Made by a program: the position numbers and the translations under genes
NCBI RefSeq assembly: GCF_008831235.1
Contig: NZ_WBKF01000001.1
Coordinates: forward strand, 186,001 to 250,000
From: Pseudoclavibacter sp. CFCC 11306
GTDB lineage: Bacteria; Actinomycetota; Actinomycetes; Actinomycetales; Microbacteriaceae
DNA: 64,000 nt
Direction: 5' to 3'
The notes under the pieces: model-generated
What the model saw: only the letters and a program-made list of their open reading frames with translations
What the model was told of the DNA's origin: nothing
Database searches by the model: none
Shown here: piece by piece, positions 9,173-18,348 of the stretch
Numbering within the stretch: the stretch's first letter is position 1
How the letters are laid out: the number at the start of each line of letters is the position of its first letter

Positions 9173-9178
9173 AGTATA
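9173..9178 (-). promoter_or_regulatory. -10 box of tRNA-Val
   Basis: TATACT on the minus strand, about 32 bases upstream of the mature tRNA 5' end. No matching -35 was identified. Confidence 0.5.
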
Positions 9179-9211
9179 GCGTACTTTTCCAAGGCTGCGC
9201 ACACCCTGCGG

Positions 9212-9217
9212 TAGGAT
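9212..9217 (+). promoter_or_regulatory. -10 box of thrS
   Basis: TAGGAT 74 bases before the thrS GTG. The short leader shows no T-box specifier or antiterminator that I can recognise. Confidence 0.45.
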
Positions 9218-9291
9218 AGTCAGGTCAACAGCAATCACCCACGCGCGGACCGCTTCGTATCGGTCGGCGCGGCCATGCTCAAGGAGCTCCG

Positions 9292-11394
9292 GTGTCGTCA
9301 CCCATCACCATCACTGTCAACGGCGAGCACAGAGAGGTGGCAGCTGGAACGACCGGCGCCGATCTCTTCGCCGACCACCGCGACGTCGTCGCCCAGCGAG
9401 TCGACGGAGAGCTTCGCGATCTCGCCGGCACCGTCGCCGAGGGCGAGACCGTCGAGCCGGTGACGATCGACAGCGAGGACGGGCTCAACATTCTGCGTCA
9501 CTCGACGACGCACGTGCTGGCACAGGCGGTGCAGCAGGTTCGCCCCGACGCGAAGCTGGGGATCGGTCCGTTCATCACCGACGGCTTCTACTATGACTTC
9601 GACGTCGAGGAGCCCTTCACCCCCGAAGATCTCAAACAGATCAAGAAGGTGATGCAGCGCATCGTCAAGCAGGGGCAGCGCTTCGTGCGTCGTCCCGTCT
9701 CAGAGGCCGACGCCCGCGTCGAAGAGGCGAACGAGCCGTACAAACTCGAGCTGATCGGCCTCAAGGGCAACGCAGGTGACGACGAAGAGTCGGTCGAGGT
9801 CGGCGGCAGCGGCCTCACGATGTACGACAACGTCGACCCGAAGAGCGGTGAGACGATCTGGTGCGACCTGTGTCGCGGACCGCACCTGCCGAACACCCGT
9901 CTGATCGGCAACGGTTTCGACCTGCTGCGCACCGCAGCGGCCTACTGGCGCGGCGATCAGGCGAACGCGCAGCTGCAGCGCATCTACGGCACGGCCTGGC
10001 CGACCAAAGAGGAGCTCAAGGCCTACGAGCACCGCCTCGCTGAGGCGGCGAAGCGCGACCACCGCAAGCTCGGCGTCGAGCTCGATCTGTTCAGCTTTCC
10101 CGACGAGATCGGCTCCGGCCTTCCGGTCTTCCACCCCAAGGGCGGCATCATCCGCAAGGTGATGGAAGACTACTCGCGTCAGCGTCACGAAGAGGCCGGG
10201 TATCAGTTCGTCTACACCCCGCACATCACGAAATCACACCTGTACGAGGTGAGCGGTCACCTCGACTGGTACAGCGACGGCATGTTCCCACCCCTGCACG
10301 TCGACGAAGAGCTCGATGCAGAGGGAAACGTCAGGCGTCAGGGGCAGGACTACTACCTGAAGCCCATGAACTGCCCGATGCACAACCTCATCTACTCGAG
10401 CAAGGCGCACAGCTACCGTGACCTGCCGCTGCGACTCTTCGAGTTCGGCACCGTCTACCGGTACGAGAAGAGCGGCGTCATCCACGGTCTGACTCGTGCC
10501 CGCGGGTTCACCCAGGACGACGCGCACATCTACACCACGCGCGAGCAGATGAAAGACGAGCTCACCAGCGTGCTGCAGTTCGTGCTCGACCTGCTGAAAG
10601 ACTACGGTCTCGACGACTTCTATCTGGAGCTCTCGACGAAGGATCCGAAGAAGTACGTCGGAGACGATGCGGTCTGGGAAGAGGCGACCCGCACACTCCG
10701 AGAGGTCGCCGAGGCGAGCGGTCTCGAACTCGTGCCCGATCCAGAGGGCGCCGCATTCTACGGGCCCAAGATCTCGGTGCAGGCGCGCGACGCCATCGGC
10801 CGAACCTGGCAGATGAGCACGCTGCAGCTCGACTTCAACCTGCCTGAGCGGTTCGGCCTCGAGTACACCGCACCCGACGGCACGCTGCAGCGCCCGGTGA
10901 TGATTCACCGCGCGCTCTTCGGATCGATCGAGCGCTTTTTCGGCGTGCTCACCGAGCACTACGCTGGCGCGTTCCCGCTGTGGCTCGCACCAGAGCAGGT
11001 CGTCGGCATCCCGGTGGCCGACGAGTACGCACCGTATCTCGAGGATGTCGCGGCGCAGCTGCGTGCCGTCGGGCTGCGTGCCAGCGTCGACACGTCGGAT
11101 GACCGCATGCCCAAGAAGATCCGTACGCACTCGAAGCAGAAGGTTCCGGTCATGCTCATCGCCGGCGAGGACGACCGTTCGTCGGGCACGGTGAGCTTCC
11201 GCTTCCGTGACGGCTCGCAGTGCAACGGTGTGCCCGTCGCCGAGGCGATCACCTGGCTGCGCGGACTCGCCGACGCCAGGGTGCAGGTCAGCAGCGCGGT
11301 GGATGCCACGTCCGCTTCCGGCGTCGAGGCGCCGGCCGTCGCACTGGCCGAAGTGGCAGCACAGCAGGCGAAGGCCGCTGCCGCGGCCGAGTAG
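9292..11394 (+). CDS. thrS: threonine-tRNA ligase
   Basis: Class II synthetase charging tRNA-Thr. The product is 700 residues from GTG 9292, set 5 bases after AAGGAG. Domains in order: TGS (1-70), second additional/editing domain (about 75-280), catalytic core (about 290-560) and anticodon-binding domain (about 565-660). Zinc-site and class motifs visible are [12 protein letters not shown] (about 354), [14 protein letters not shown] and [13 protein letters not shown] (about 539). The last 35 residues are an Ala/Val-rich low-complexity tail beyond the anticodon domain. It is followed by a YebC-family gene after 145 bases. Confidence 0.96.
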   Translation: MSSPITITVNGEHREVAAGTTGADLFADHRDVVAQRVDGELRDLAGTVAEGETVEPVTIDSEDGLNILRHSTTHVLAQAVQQVRPDAKLGIGPFITDGFYYDFDVEEPFTPEDLKQIKKVMQRIVKQGQRFVRRPVSEADARVEEANEPYKLELIGLKGNAGDDEESVEVGGSGLTMYDNVDPKSGETIWCDLCRGPHLPNTRLIGNGFDLLRTAAAYWRGDQANAQLQRIYGTAWPTKEELKAYEHRLAEAAKRDHRKLGVELDLFSFPDEIGSGLPVFHPKGGIIRKVMEDYSRQRHEEAGYQFVYTPHITKSHLYEVSGHLDWYSDGMFPPLHVDEELDAEGNVRRQGQDYYLKPMNCPMHNLIYSSKAHSYRDLPLRLFEFGTVYRYEKSGVIHGLTRARGFTQDDAHIYTTREQMKDELTSVLQFVLDLLKDYGLDDFYLELSTKDPKKYVGDDAVWEEATRTLREVAEASGLELVPDPEGAAFYGPKISVQARDAIGRTWQMSTLQLDFNLPERFGLEYTAPDGTLQRPVMIHRALFGSIERFFGVLTEHYAGAFPLWLAPEQVVGIPVADEYAPYLEDVAAQLRAVGLRASVDTSDDRMPKKIRTHSKQKVPVMLIAGEDDRSSGTVSFRFRDGSQCNGVPVAEAITWLRGLADARVQVSSAVDATSASGVEAPAVALAEVAAQQAKAAAAAE

Positions 11395-11504
11395 CGATTC
11401 GCGTCGGGCCGACACCGCACGCTGCTGCGGCGCACGGCATCCGTCGACGGTCACTGGTCGAGTCGGCTCAGCGGGCCACCGGAGTACCGAATCGTCATCA
11501 CGAG

Positions 11505-11510
11505 TAAGAT
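11505..11510 (+). promoter_or_regulatory. -10 box before the YebC-family gene
   Basis: TAAGAT 29 bases before the ATG at 11540; AAGGAG lies between. No clear -35. Confidence 0.4.
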
Positions 11511-11539
11511 TCATCGAGAGATCACGAACAAGGAGTCAC

Positions 11540-12301
11540 ATGTCAGGCCACTCCAAATGGGCGACCACGAAGCACAAGAAGGCCGCGATCGACGCGAAGC
11601 GCGCCAAGGCCTTCGCGAAGTACATCAAGGGCATCGAGGTGGCCGCACGCCTGGGCGGCGGCGACCCTGAGGGCAACCCGACCCTCTTCGACGCCATTCA
11701 GAAGGCGAAGAAGAACTCGGTTCCGGCCGACAACATCACCCGCGCCGTCAAGCGCGGTTCGGGCGAGGTCGACGGCGGTGCGAAGTACGAGACCATCATG
11801 TACGAGGCGTACGCTCCGGGCGGCGTCGCGCTGCTGGTCGAGTGCCTCACCGACAACAAGAACCGCGCAGCGGCCGACGTGCGCACCGCGCTGACCCGCA
11901 ACGGCGGCACGCTGGCCGATCCGGGATCGGTTGCGTACAACTTCAGCCGCAAGGGTGTCGTCACCGTAGCCAAGGCTGACGGTGTCACCGAGGATTCCAT
12001 CCTCGAGGCGGTGCTCGACGCAGGAGCCGAAGAAGTGATCGACAACGGCGACAGCTTCCGCGTGATCAGCGAGCCCAACGACCTGGTGGCCGTTCGGCAG
12101 GCCCTGGTCGGCGCGAACATCGACTACGACTCTGCAGAGAACGAGTTCGTCGCCGGTCTGCAGATCGATGTCGACATCGACACGGCACGCAAGCTGTTCC
12201 GCATCATCGATTCGCTCGAAGACAGCGACGACGTGCAGAACGTGTTCGGCAACTTCGACGTGAGCGACGAGATCGTCGAGACGCTGGCCGAAGAAGACTG
12301 A
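11540..12301 (+). CDS. YebC/PmpR family protein
   Basis: Conserved protein named as a DNA-binding regulator in some bacteria and as a translation factor relieving ribosome stalling in others; which role applies here is unknown. The product is 253 residues from ATG 11540 (AAGGAG upstream). It begins with the invariant [18 protein letters not shown] and contains the three-domain family pattern, including [10 protein letters not shown]. ruvC follows after 1 base, and the yebC-ruvC-ruvA-ruvB order is widespread in bacteria, so it is probably one operon. Confidence 0.93.
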   Translation: MSGHSKWATTKHKKAAIDAKRAKAFAKYIKGIEVAARLGGGDPEGNPTLFDAIQKAKKNSVPADNITRAVKRGSGEVDGGAKYETIMYEAYAPGGVALLVECLTDNKNRAAADVRTALTRNGGTLADPGSVAYNFSRKGVVTVAKADGVTEDSILEAVLDAGAEEVIDNGDSFRVISEPNDLVAVRQALVGANIDYDSAENEFVAGLQIDVDIDTARKLFRIIDSLEDSDDVQNVFGNFDVSDEIVETLAEED

Positions 12302-12302
12302 C

Positions 12303-12923
12303 ATGTCGGTCATCCTGGGCATCGACCCCGGCCTGACCCGCTGTGGGTTCGGAGTCGTGGAGTCGCACCCGGGACGTCGCGTCGCTTTGGTCGACGTGGG
12401 CGTGATCCGCTCCGACCCGGCCGCCGACATCGCGGTTCGCGTGCATCGGATCTCACATGAGGTCGAACGGCTGATACGGCGACATCGGCCTCGAGCCGTG
12501 TCGGTCGAACGCGTCTTCGCTCAGCAGAACCTGCCGTCGGTGATGGGCGTCGCGCACATCATCGGCGCAGTGATGCATCTCGCAGGCGAAGCCGACATAC
12601 CGCTGGTGCTGCACACGCCCAGTGAGGTGAAAGCTGCGGTCACCGGCAGCGGAAGAGCCGACAAGTCGCAGGTGCAGCACATGGTCGCGAGGCTGCTGGG
12701 CATCGACCACGTCGACGGACCGCCCGATGCCGCCGATGCCCTGGCCGTGGCGATCTGCGAGTCGTTCAAGCCGACTGCGAGCGACACGAAGGCCGTCGCG
12801 CCGGCCGGCGAGACGGCGGCGCAGCGGCAGTGGCGGCTGGGTCGCGAACGCGGCCAGGCAAATTCCAAACGCACAGCAGGCGATGCGGCGAAGACGGGGC
12901 AGTGGAAGATGAGGCGAGGATGA
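12303..12923 (+). CDS. ruvC: Holliday junction resolvase RuvC
   Basis: Endonuclease that cuts four-way junctions to complete recombinational repair, working with RuvAB. The product is 206 residues, with a basic C-terminal extension beyond the usual 160-190. The acidic catalytic residues are in place: GIDPG (Asp8), SVERVF (Glu near 69) and PPDAADALAVA (two Asp near 142-145). It starts 1 base after the YebC-family stop and overlaps ruvA by ATGA. No LexA box was recognised upstream. Confidence 0.95.
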   Translation: MSVILGIDPGLTRCGFGVVESHPGRRVALVDVGVIRSDPAADIAVRVHRISHEVERLIRRHRPRAVSVERVFAQQNLPSVMGVAHIIGAVMHLAGEADIPLVLHTPSEVKAAVTGSGRADKSQVQHMVARLLGIDHVDGPPDAADALAVAICESFKPTASDTKAVAPAGETAAQRQWRLGRERGQANSKRTAGDAAKTGQWKMRRG

Positions 12924-13507
12924 TCGGATCTCTGAGGGGCACTGTCGTCAGCGCCGGCGCCGACCAGCTGCTGATCGACGTCAACGGAGTGGGGTACCTG
13001 GTGTCGGTGACGGCAGAACAGGCTCGGAGCCTGCGCGAGGGCAGCGAGGTGAGCGTGCTCACCGTCATGATCGTGCGTGAGGACGCCGTCACGCTGTTCG
13101 GTTTTCGCACTCCCGAGGAGAAAGGCCTCTTCGACGTTCTGCGCACCGTGAGCGGTGTGGGACCGAAGCTGGCTCTCGCCGTGCTGAGCGGTCTCTCTCC
13201 GCAGCGCATCGCTCAGGCGGTGGCCGACGAAGATGCGAAGACGTTCCAGACCATTTCCGGCATCGGTGCGAAGACCGCGAAGCTGATCACCGTGCAGCTT
13301 GCCGGCCGCATCGCACCACCGGCGCCTGCGCAGCAGACGTCCACGGCATCCGCCGCCGTCTCGGTCAACGTGGTCGCGGCTCTGGTCGGCCTCGGGTGGG
13401 CCGAGCGTGACGCGCAGGAGGCCGTCGCGCGAGCCGTCGAAGTGGGCGCCAAAGGCGATGACGCACTGCTGCGAGCTGCGCTCGCCCTGCTCGGGGGTGC
13501 TCGATGA
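12920..13507 (+). CDS. ruvA: Holliday junction DNA helicase subunit RuvA
   Basis: Binds the four-way junction and loads RuvB. The product is 195 residues from ATG 12920, where the ATGA overlap with ruvC and the canonical MIGSLRGTV start agree; upstream in-frame codons belong to ruvC sequence. Three domains: OB fold (1-63), tandem helix-hairpin-helix region ([15 protein letters not shown] and [12 protein letters not shown]) and the mobile C-terminal RuvB-contacting domain (about 150-195). It overlaps ruvB by ATGA. Confidence 0.95.
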   Translation: MIGSLRGTVVSAGADQLLIDVNGVGYLVSVTAEQARSLREGSEVSVLTVMIVREDAVTLFGFRTPEEKGLFDVLRTVSGVGPKLALAVLSGLSPQRIAQAVADEDAKTFQTISGIGAKTAKLITVQLAGRIAPPAPAQQTSTASAAVSVNVVAALVGLGWAERDAQEAVARAVEVGAKGDDALLRAALALLGGAR

Positions 13508-14616
13508 GTTCGAGGCGCCGTCCAGGATCGTCGGCGGGCGACGAGACCCCGCGCGGCGAAGCGTCTGCGCCTCTTGAGAGCGTCGTCTCGCCGACGCCGC
13601 TCGACGACCGCGATTCGGCCAACGACGTCGCTTTCCGGCCGCAGCATCTCGATGAGTTCGTCGGTCAGCGCCGAGTGCGCGAACAGCTCGATCTGGTGCT
13701 GCAGGCCGCCAGAGTGCGAGAGCGTGCAGCCGATCACATTCTGCTGGCGGGACCTCCCGGACTCGGAAAGACGACTCTGGCGATGATCGTCGCGCATGAC
13801 CTGGGGCGACCGCTGCGCCTGACGAGTGGCCCGACGATCACCCATGCCGGCGATCTCGCCGCCATCCTCAGCTCGCTCACCGAGGGCGAGGTTCTCTTCA
13901 TCGACGAGATCCACCGCATCGCGAAGCCGGCTGCAGAGATGCTGTACCTCGCGATGGAGGACTTCCGCGTCGACGTCATGGTGGGCAAAGGGCCTGGTGC
14001 GACGTCGATTCCGCTCGAGCTGGCGCCGTTCACGCTGGTCGGTGCGACGACGCGCGCGGGTGCCCTGCCCGCACCGCTGCGCGACCGCTTCGGGTTCACC
14101 GCGAACATGGAGTTCTATCCGCCTCATGAACTCGCACAGCTGCTGCATCGAACCGCGGGTCTGCTCGAGATCGAACTGAGCGAAGACGCCATCACCGAGA
14201 TCGCCTCGCGGTCACGAGGAACGCCTCGCATCGCGAACCGGCTGCTGCGCCGTGTTCGCGACTACCTCATCGTGCACCCCGACGAGGATCCTCTGCAGGC
14301 GGTCTCGTCGACGCTGTCGCTCTACGAGGTGGACGAGCTCGGCCTCGATCGGCTCGACCGAGACGTGCTCGGCGTGCTGATCCGACAGTTCGCCGGGGGA
14401 CCGGTCGGGCTCGGCCCGTTGGCGATGAGCGTCGGCGAGGAGACCGACACTCTGGAGTCAGTCGTCGAACCGTACCTGGTGCGCAGCGGTCTCGTGCTGC
14501 GGACCCCTCGGGGCCGTGTCGCATCGCGTGACGCCTGGCTGCATCTGGGGTTGATTCCGCCGAAGGCGAAACTCTCGTCCGCAGGGAACGCACAGCCCAC
14601 GCTTTTGGACGATTAG
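13504..14616 (+). CDS. ruvB: Holliday junction DNA helicase subunit RuvB
   Basis: AAA+ hexameric motor that drives branch migration. The product is 370 residues, with about 35 extra residues before the canonical core start near [11 protein letters not shown]. Walker [10 protein letters not shown] (82-90), Walker [10 protein letters not shown] (about 131-139), sensor-1 [18 protein letters not shown] and the C-terminal winged-helix ([18 protein letters not shown]) are all visible. Last gene of the ruvCAB group; yajC follows after 78 bases. Confidence 0.96.
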   Translation: MSSRRRPGSSAGDETPRGEASAPLESVVSPTPLDDRDSANDVAFRPQHLDEFVGQRRVREQLDLVLQAARVRERAADHILLAGPPGLGKTTLAMIVAHDLGRPLRLTSGPTITHAGDLAAILSSLTEGEVLFIDEIHRIAKPAAEMLYLAMEDFRVDVMVGKGPGATSIPLELAPFTLVGATTRAGALPAPLRDRFGFTANMEFYPPHELAQLLHRTAGLLEIELSEDAITEIASRSRGTPRIANRLLRRVRDYLIVHPDEDPLQAVSSTLSLYEVDELGLDRLDRDVLGVLIRQFAGGPVGLGPLAMSVGEETDTLESVVEPYLVRSGLVLRTPRGRVASRDAWLHLGLIPPKAKLSSAGNAQPTLLDD

Positions 14617-14694
14617 GGTAGCCTAGTCTCTTGGATCGGGTCGTCTGTGCGTGCCCGATGACCGCAACCGACGATGAGAGTGGAGTTTTATTCC

Positions 14695-15153
14695 ATGGAT
14701 CCAATGCTTCTGATTCTGCTGGCGGTATTCGTCGTGCTGATCTTCGTGACGTTCCGCAACAACAAGAAACGACAGCGGGAGGCGAAGCAGACCCAGGACA
14801 AGGCCGTCGTCGGCGCCCAGGTCATGACCAGCTTCGGCCTGTTCGGCACGATCCGTGACATCGATGAGGCGAACAACACCGTGACCCTCGAGTCGACGCC
14901 GGGAACGTTCGTGCGCGTGCACCGTCAGACGATCACCAAGATCGAATCGTCTCCCGTCGACGATGCTCCGGCCGCCGCCGTGGCGAGCGACTCGACCCCG
15001 GCTGCCGAGCCGCTCACCGATGAGGACGGCTCGCCGAAGTACGGCCTGCGCAGCGACGAGAACGACCGCTACAACGGCGGTTCGAACTATGACACGACCG
15101 CTGATCATGACGATGCGTCGTCGCAGAATGACGACAAGCCCAAGAACAACTAG
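14695..15153 (+). CDS. yajC: preprotein translocase subunit YajC
   Basis: Small membrane partner of SecDF. I start it at ATG 14695 (GTGGAG upstream); an in-frame ATG at 14674 is possible. The product is 152 residues: one membrane helix (about 3-22), then NNKKRQREAKQ and a conserved soluble KOW-like segment (about 40-82, VMTSFGLFGTIRDID), then an acidic tail rich in Asp, Asn and Ser. secD and secF follow, the usual partners. A 19-bp perfect hairpin separates it from secD. Confidence 0.92.
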   Translation: MDPMLLILLAVFVVLIFVTFRNNKKRQREAKQTQDKAVVGAQVMTSFGLFGTIRDIDEANNTVTLESTPGTFVRVHRQTITKIESSPVDDAPAAAVASDSTPAAEPLTDEDGSPKYGLRSDENDRYNGGSNYDTTADHDDASSQNDDKPKNN

Positions 15154-15157
15154 ATGA

Positions 15158-15201
15158 CATGCGAATGAGCCGATGCCCACGTGCATCGGCTCATTCGCAT
15201 G
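15158..15201 (+). terminator. 19-bp perfect inverted repeat between yajC and secD
   Basis: Arms 15158-15176 and 15183-15201 are fully complementary with a 6-base loop; no U-tract. It begins 4 bases after the yajC stop, so it is likely a terminator or processing hairpin that sets yajC expression apart from secDF. Confidence 0.75.
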
Positions 15202-15314
15202 AGTGGTCCGGTCTCGAAGAGATGAGACGGCCACGCAGCCGGGGGGAACGACCGCTCGGTTCGGTGCGCTGACCGGCAGGTCGTGTGCTCTTGACGACGA
15301 GGAAGAACGACACA

Positions 15315-17237
15315 GTGGCAGCAAGCGGTCCGGTGCGACAGGCACGCAAGTCTCTGATCTGGCTCGGGGTGGTGATCGTCGCTCTCGCGGCGACCCTGGG
15401 CGGCGGCATCCTTTGGGGCGGAGCTTCGGCGACGCCGAAGCTGGCGCTGGATCTGCAGGGCGGCACGGAGATCGTGCTCGCCGCAGAGACCGAGGACGGC
15501 AGCGACCCGAGCGCCGACCAGATGAAACAGGCGCAGAGCATCATGCGCCAGCGTGTCGACGCCGGTGGCGTCTCCGAAGCCGAGATCACGACGCAGGGCG
15601 GCCGCAACATCGTCATCAGTCTTCCAGGCGACCCCACCGACGAGCAGCTGCAGCGCATCCGGTCGTCTGCGAAGCTCGAGTTTCGTCGGGTCTGGCGCTC
15701 CGCTGCCGCCACCTCGACGACGCCGACGACGCCGGGCGTCACCGAGAAGCTGCCGACGCTCGACGGCGAGGATCCCACCGAGAACGCCGCTCGCACGAAG
15801 GCGTCGAACGACATCATCTCGCAGTTCGACGCATACAGCTGCGTGGTTCCCGCAGACGGATCGACTCCGGAGAACGGAGACGACGCCGCATCGCAGCAGC
15901 AGTACAAGATGGCCGACCCCGTGCCGAACCGTGCCTCGGTCGATGCCGACGGCACCAGCGTCAACAGTGCCGACCTGCCGAAGATCGCCTGCAGCGCAAA
16001 CGGCGAGAAGCTGCTGCTCGCTCCGGTCGACCGTCAGGATGACAAAGCCGACGGAGCGCTGCTCGACGGCGAACAGCTGAGCGACGCCAAGGCGGGCCAG
16101 CAGGCCGGTCAGAACGGCACCGTCACCAACAACTGGGTCGTGAACATCGAATTCAACGATGTCGGCACCGACATGTTCCACAAGGTCACGAGCGACCTCA
16201 CCAGCCAGACCGAGCCGGCCAACCGCTTCGCCGTCGTGCTCGACGGACAAGTCATCGTGGCACCCACCTCGAATGCGATCATCACCGACGGACGCGCGCA
16301 GATCAGCGGGCAGTTCACCCAGGAGAGCTCGCAGACGCTTGCGGATCAGCTCAAGTACGGCGCACTGCCGATCAGCTTCGATGTGCAGAGCCAGAACAAG
16401 ATCACTCCGACACTCGGATCCCAGCAGCTGGTCTACGGCCTCATCGCCGGTGCGATCGGTCTGCTGGCCGTCGTCGTGTACTCGCTTTTCCAGTATCGTG
16501 CCCTCGGCCTAGTCACCATCGTGTCACTGGTGCTCGCTTCGGGCATCACCTATCTGCTCGTCACACTGATGTCGTGGACAGAAGGGTACCGCCTGTCACT
16601 GGCCGGCATCGCCGGCCTGATCGTGGCGATCGGCATCACGGCTGACTCGTTCATCGTGTACTTCGAACGAATACGCGACGAGCTCAGAGACGGGTCGACG
16701 CTCATCCCCGCCGTCGAGGTCGGCTGGAAGCGTGCGCTGCGCACGATTCTGGCCTCGGACATGGTGAACTTCCTCGCGGCCGTCGTGCTCTATGTGCTCG
16801 CCGTGGGCGGTGTGCAGGGCTTCGCCTTCACCTTGGGGCTCACCACCATCGTCGACCTCGTGGTGGTCATGCTCTTCACCCACCCGATGATGCAGCTGCT
16901 TGCGACCACACGGTTCTTCGGCGAGGGCCATCACTTCTCGGGACTGAACCCGCAGATGCTCGGCAACGCCTATCGGGGACGCCTGAACCTGGACTTCGCC
17001 GCTCGGGCGGCAGAATCCGCCGAACCAGGCAGTCGCAAAGCGAAGAAGTCGCGCCGGGCTGCCGGCGAGGCCGAACGCCGCCTGACCATCGCCGAACGCA
17101 AGGCGCGCGCTGCGGGCTTCGAACCGCATCCGCATGACGGCGTCGACTCAGCCGAGGCCGCCTCGACGAACGACGCACAGAAAGACGCTGCCCAGACAGA
17201 CTCGGCAGCCGATGAGAAGAATGGGGAGCAGCGCTGA
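15315..17237 (+). CDS. secD: protein translocase subunit SecD
   Basis: Membrane component that uses the proton gradient to help complete protein export. I start at GTG 15315 (GAGGAAG upstream); the frame is open to 15285. The product is 640 residues: helix 1 (about 15-35), a large periplasmic domain starting with LALDLQGGTEIVL and interrupted by an Asp/Thr/Ser-rich insert (about 130-220), then five helices between about 370 and 550 with YRLSLAGIAGLIVAIGI. The last 90 residues are a charged cytoplasmic tail (KAKKSRRAAGEAERR). It overlaps secF by one base (TGATG). Confidence 0.95.
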   Translation: MAASGPVRQARKSLIWLGVVIVALAATLGGGILWGGASATPKLALDLQGGTEIVLAAETEDGSDPSADQMKQAQSIMRQRVDAGGVSEAEITTQGGRNIVISLPGDPTDEQLQRIRSSAKLEFRRVWRSAAATSTTPTTPGVTEKLPTLDGEDPTENAARTKASNDIISQFDAYSCVVPADGSTPENGDDAASQQQYKMADPVPNRASVDADGTSVNSADLPKIACSANGEKLLLAPVDRQDDKADGALLDGEQLSDAKAGQQAGQNGTVTNNWVVNIEFNDVGTDMFHKVTSDLTSQTEPANRFAVVLDGQVIVAPTSNAIITDGRAQISGQFTQESSQTLADQLKYGALPISFDVQSQNKITPTLGSQQLVYGLIAGAIGLLAVVVYSLFQYRALGLVTIVSLVLASGITYLLVTLMSWTEGYRLSLAGIAGLIVAIGITADSFIVYFERIRDELRDGSTLIPAVEVGWKRALRTILASDMVNFLAAVVLYVLAVGGVQGFAFTLGLTTIVDLVVVMLFTHPMMQLLATTRFFGEGHHFSGLNPQMLGNAYRGRLNLDFAARAAESAEPGSRKAKKSRRAAGEAERRLTIAERKARAAGFEPHPHDGVDSAEAASTNDAQKDAAQTDSAADEKNGEQR

Positions 17238-18304
17238 TGGCCGCCTTCTCGCAGTTGGGCTTCGACCTGCACTCAGGCAAGCGTTCAGTCAATTTCATCG
17301 GTCGCTGGAAGGTGTGGTACCTCATCGCAGCCGTGCTCATCCTGCTCTCGGTGATCCTCCCGATCGCCCGGGGCGGGTTCAACCTCGGCATCGAGTTCCG
17401 CGGAGGCAGTGAGTTCCGCGTGACGCACGTTGTTGACCCCCAGGAGCAGCCGGCGCGTGACGCCGTCGAATCGGTGCTGCAGAACAGCGAGATCGAGCCG
17501 CGCATCGCCGTGATCGGCGACGACACCATTCGTGTGCAGACCTACCAGGTCAGCGAAGACGAGTCGAAGCAGATCTCGTCGGCTCTGGCACAGACGTATC
17601 AGGTGCCGGGCGACGACGTGGCCGTGTCATACATCAACCCGAGCTGGGGTGCGGACGTCGGAGCGCAGGCGCTGCGCGGTCTGATCATCTTCCTCGTACT
17701 GGCCTCGGTGCTGATGGCGATCTACTTCCGAACCTGGAAGATGTCGCTCGCGGCAATGCTGAGCCTCTTCCATGACCTCGTGGTCACCGCTGGCATCTAC
17801 GGTGCGGTCGGCATCGAGGTCACCCCCTCGGCGATGATCGGCTTTCTGACGATTCTCGGCTACTCGCTGTACGACACCGTCGTGGTCTTCGACAAGATTC
17901 GTGAGAACACGCGCGGCTTCGAAGAACAGAAGACGCGAACATTCGGAGAACTGGTCAACCTCGCCGTCAACCAGACGCTGATTCGTTCGATCAACACCAC
18001 GGTGGTGGCGCTGCTTCCGGTCGCATCCATTCTGTTCATCGGCGGGCTGCTCGGTGCGGGAACACTGCGTGACATCTCGACGGCGCTCTTCATCGGCATC
18101 CTGGTCGGTGCGTACTCGACGATCTTCCTGGCCGCGCCCACTTATGCGCTGCTGCGCAGCAGAGAGCCGAAGATCGTCGCGCATGACGAAGTCGTCGCCG
18201 AGCATCGTGCCGAACTCGAGGCTGCAGGATCGTCTGCTGGCGAGGCGACAGAGGCGATGGCGGGCGATGCGACGTCTGCGGGCGAACCGAGTACTCTGAA
18301 GTAG
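17237..18304 (+). CDS. secF: protein translocase subunit SecF
   Basis: Partner of SecD in the SecDF export motor. The product is 355 residues with helix 1 (about 28-48), GFNLGIEFRGGSEF at the start of the periplasmic domain, and five C-terminal helices (about 140-300) with GYSLYDTVVVFDKIREN. A hydrophilic Ala/Glu-rich tail follows. It starts inside the secD stop codon, so it is coupled to it. Confidence 0.95.
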   Translation: MAAFSQLGFDLHSGKRSVNFIGRWKVWYLIAAVLILLSVILPIARGGFNLGIEFRGGSEFRVTHVVDPQEQPARDAVESVLQNSEIEPRIAVIGDDTIRVQTYQVSEDESKQISSALAQTYQVPGDDVAVSYINPSWGADVGAQALRGLIIFLVLASVLMAIYFRTWKMSLAAMLSLFHDLVVTAGIYGAVGIEVTPSAMIGFLTILGYSLYDTVVVFDKIRENTRGFEEQKTRTFGELVNLAVNQTLIRSINTTVVALLPVASILFIGGLLGAGTLRDISTALFIGILVGAYSTIFLAAPTYALLRSREPKIVAHDEVVAEHRAELEAAGSSAGEATEAMAGDATSAGEPSTLK

Positions 18305-18348
18305 TCATCAGGAGCACCACAGCGCACGACCGATCAGGGGGCGACACC

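Noticed and set aside
8948-9214. Plus-strand reading frame with DSNQRPLPCEGSALTN-like sequence, and the minus-strand frame 8998-9204
   Set aside because: These are translations of the tRNA-Val gene and its complement, a well-known source of false protein annotations.
9142-9291. T-box leader before thrS
   Set aside because: The leader after the -10 box is under 80 bases and has no T-box consensus.
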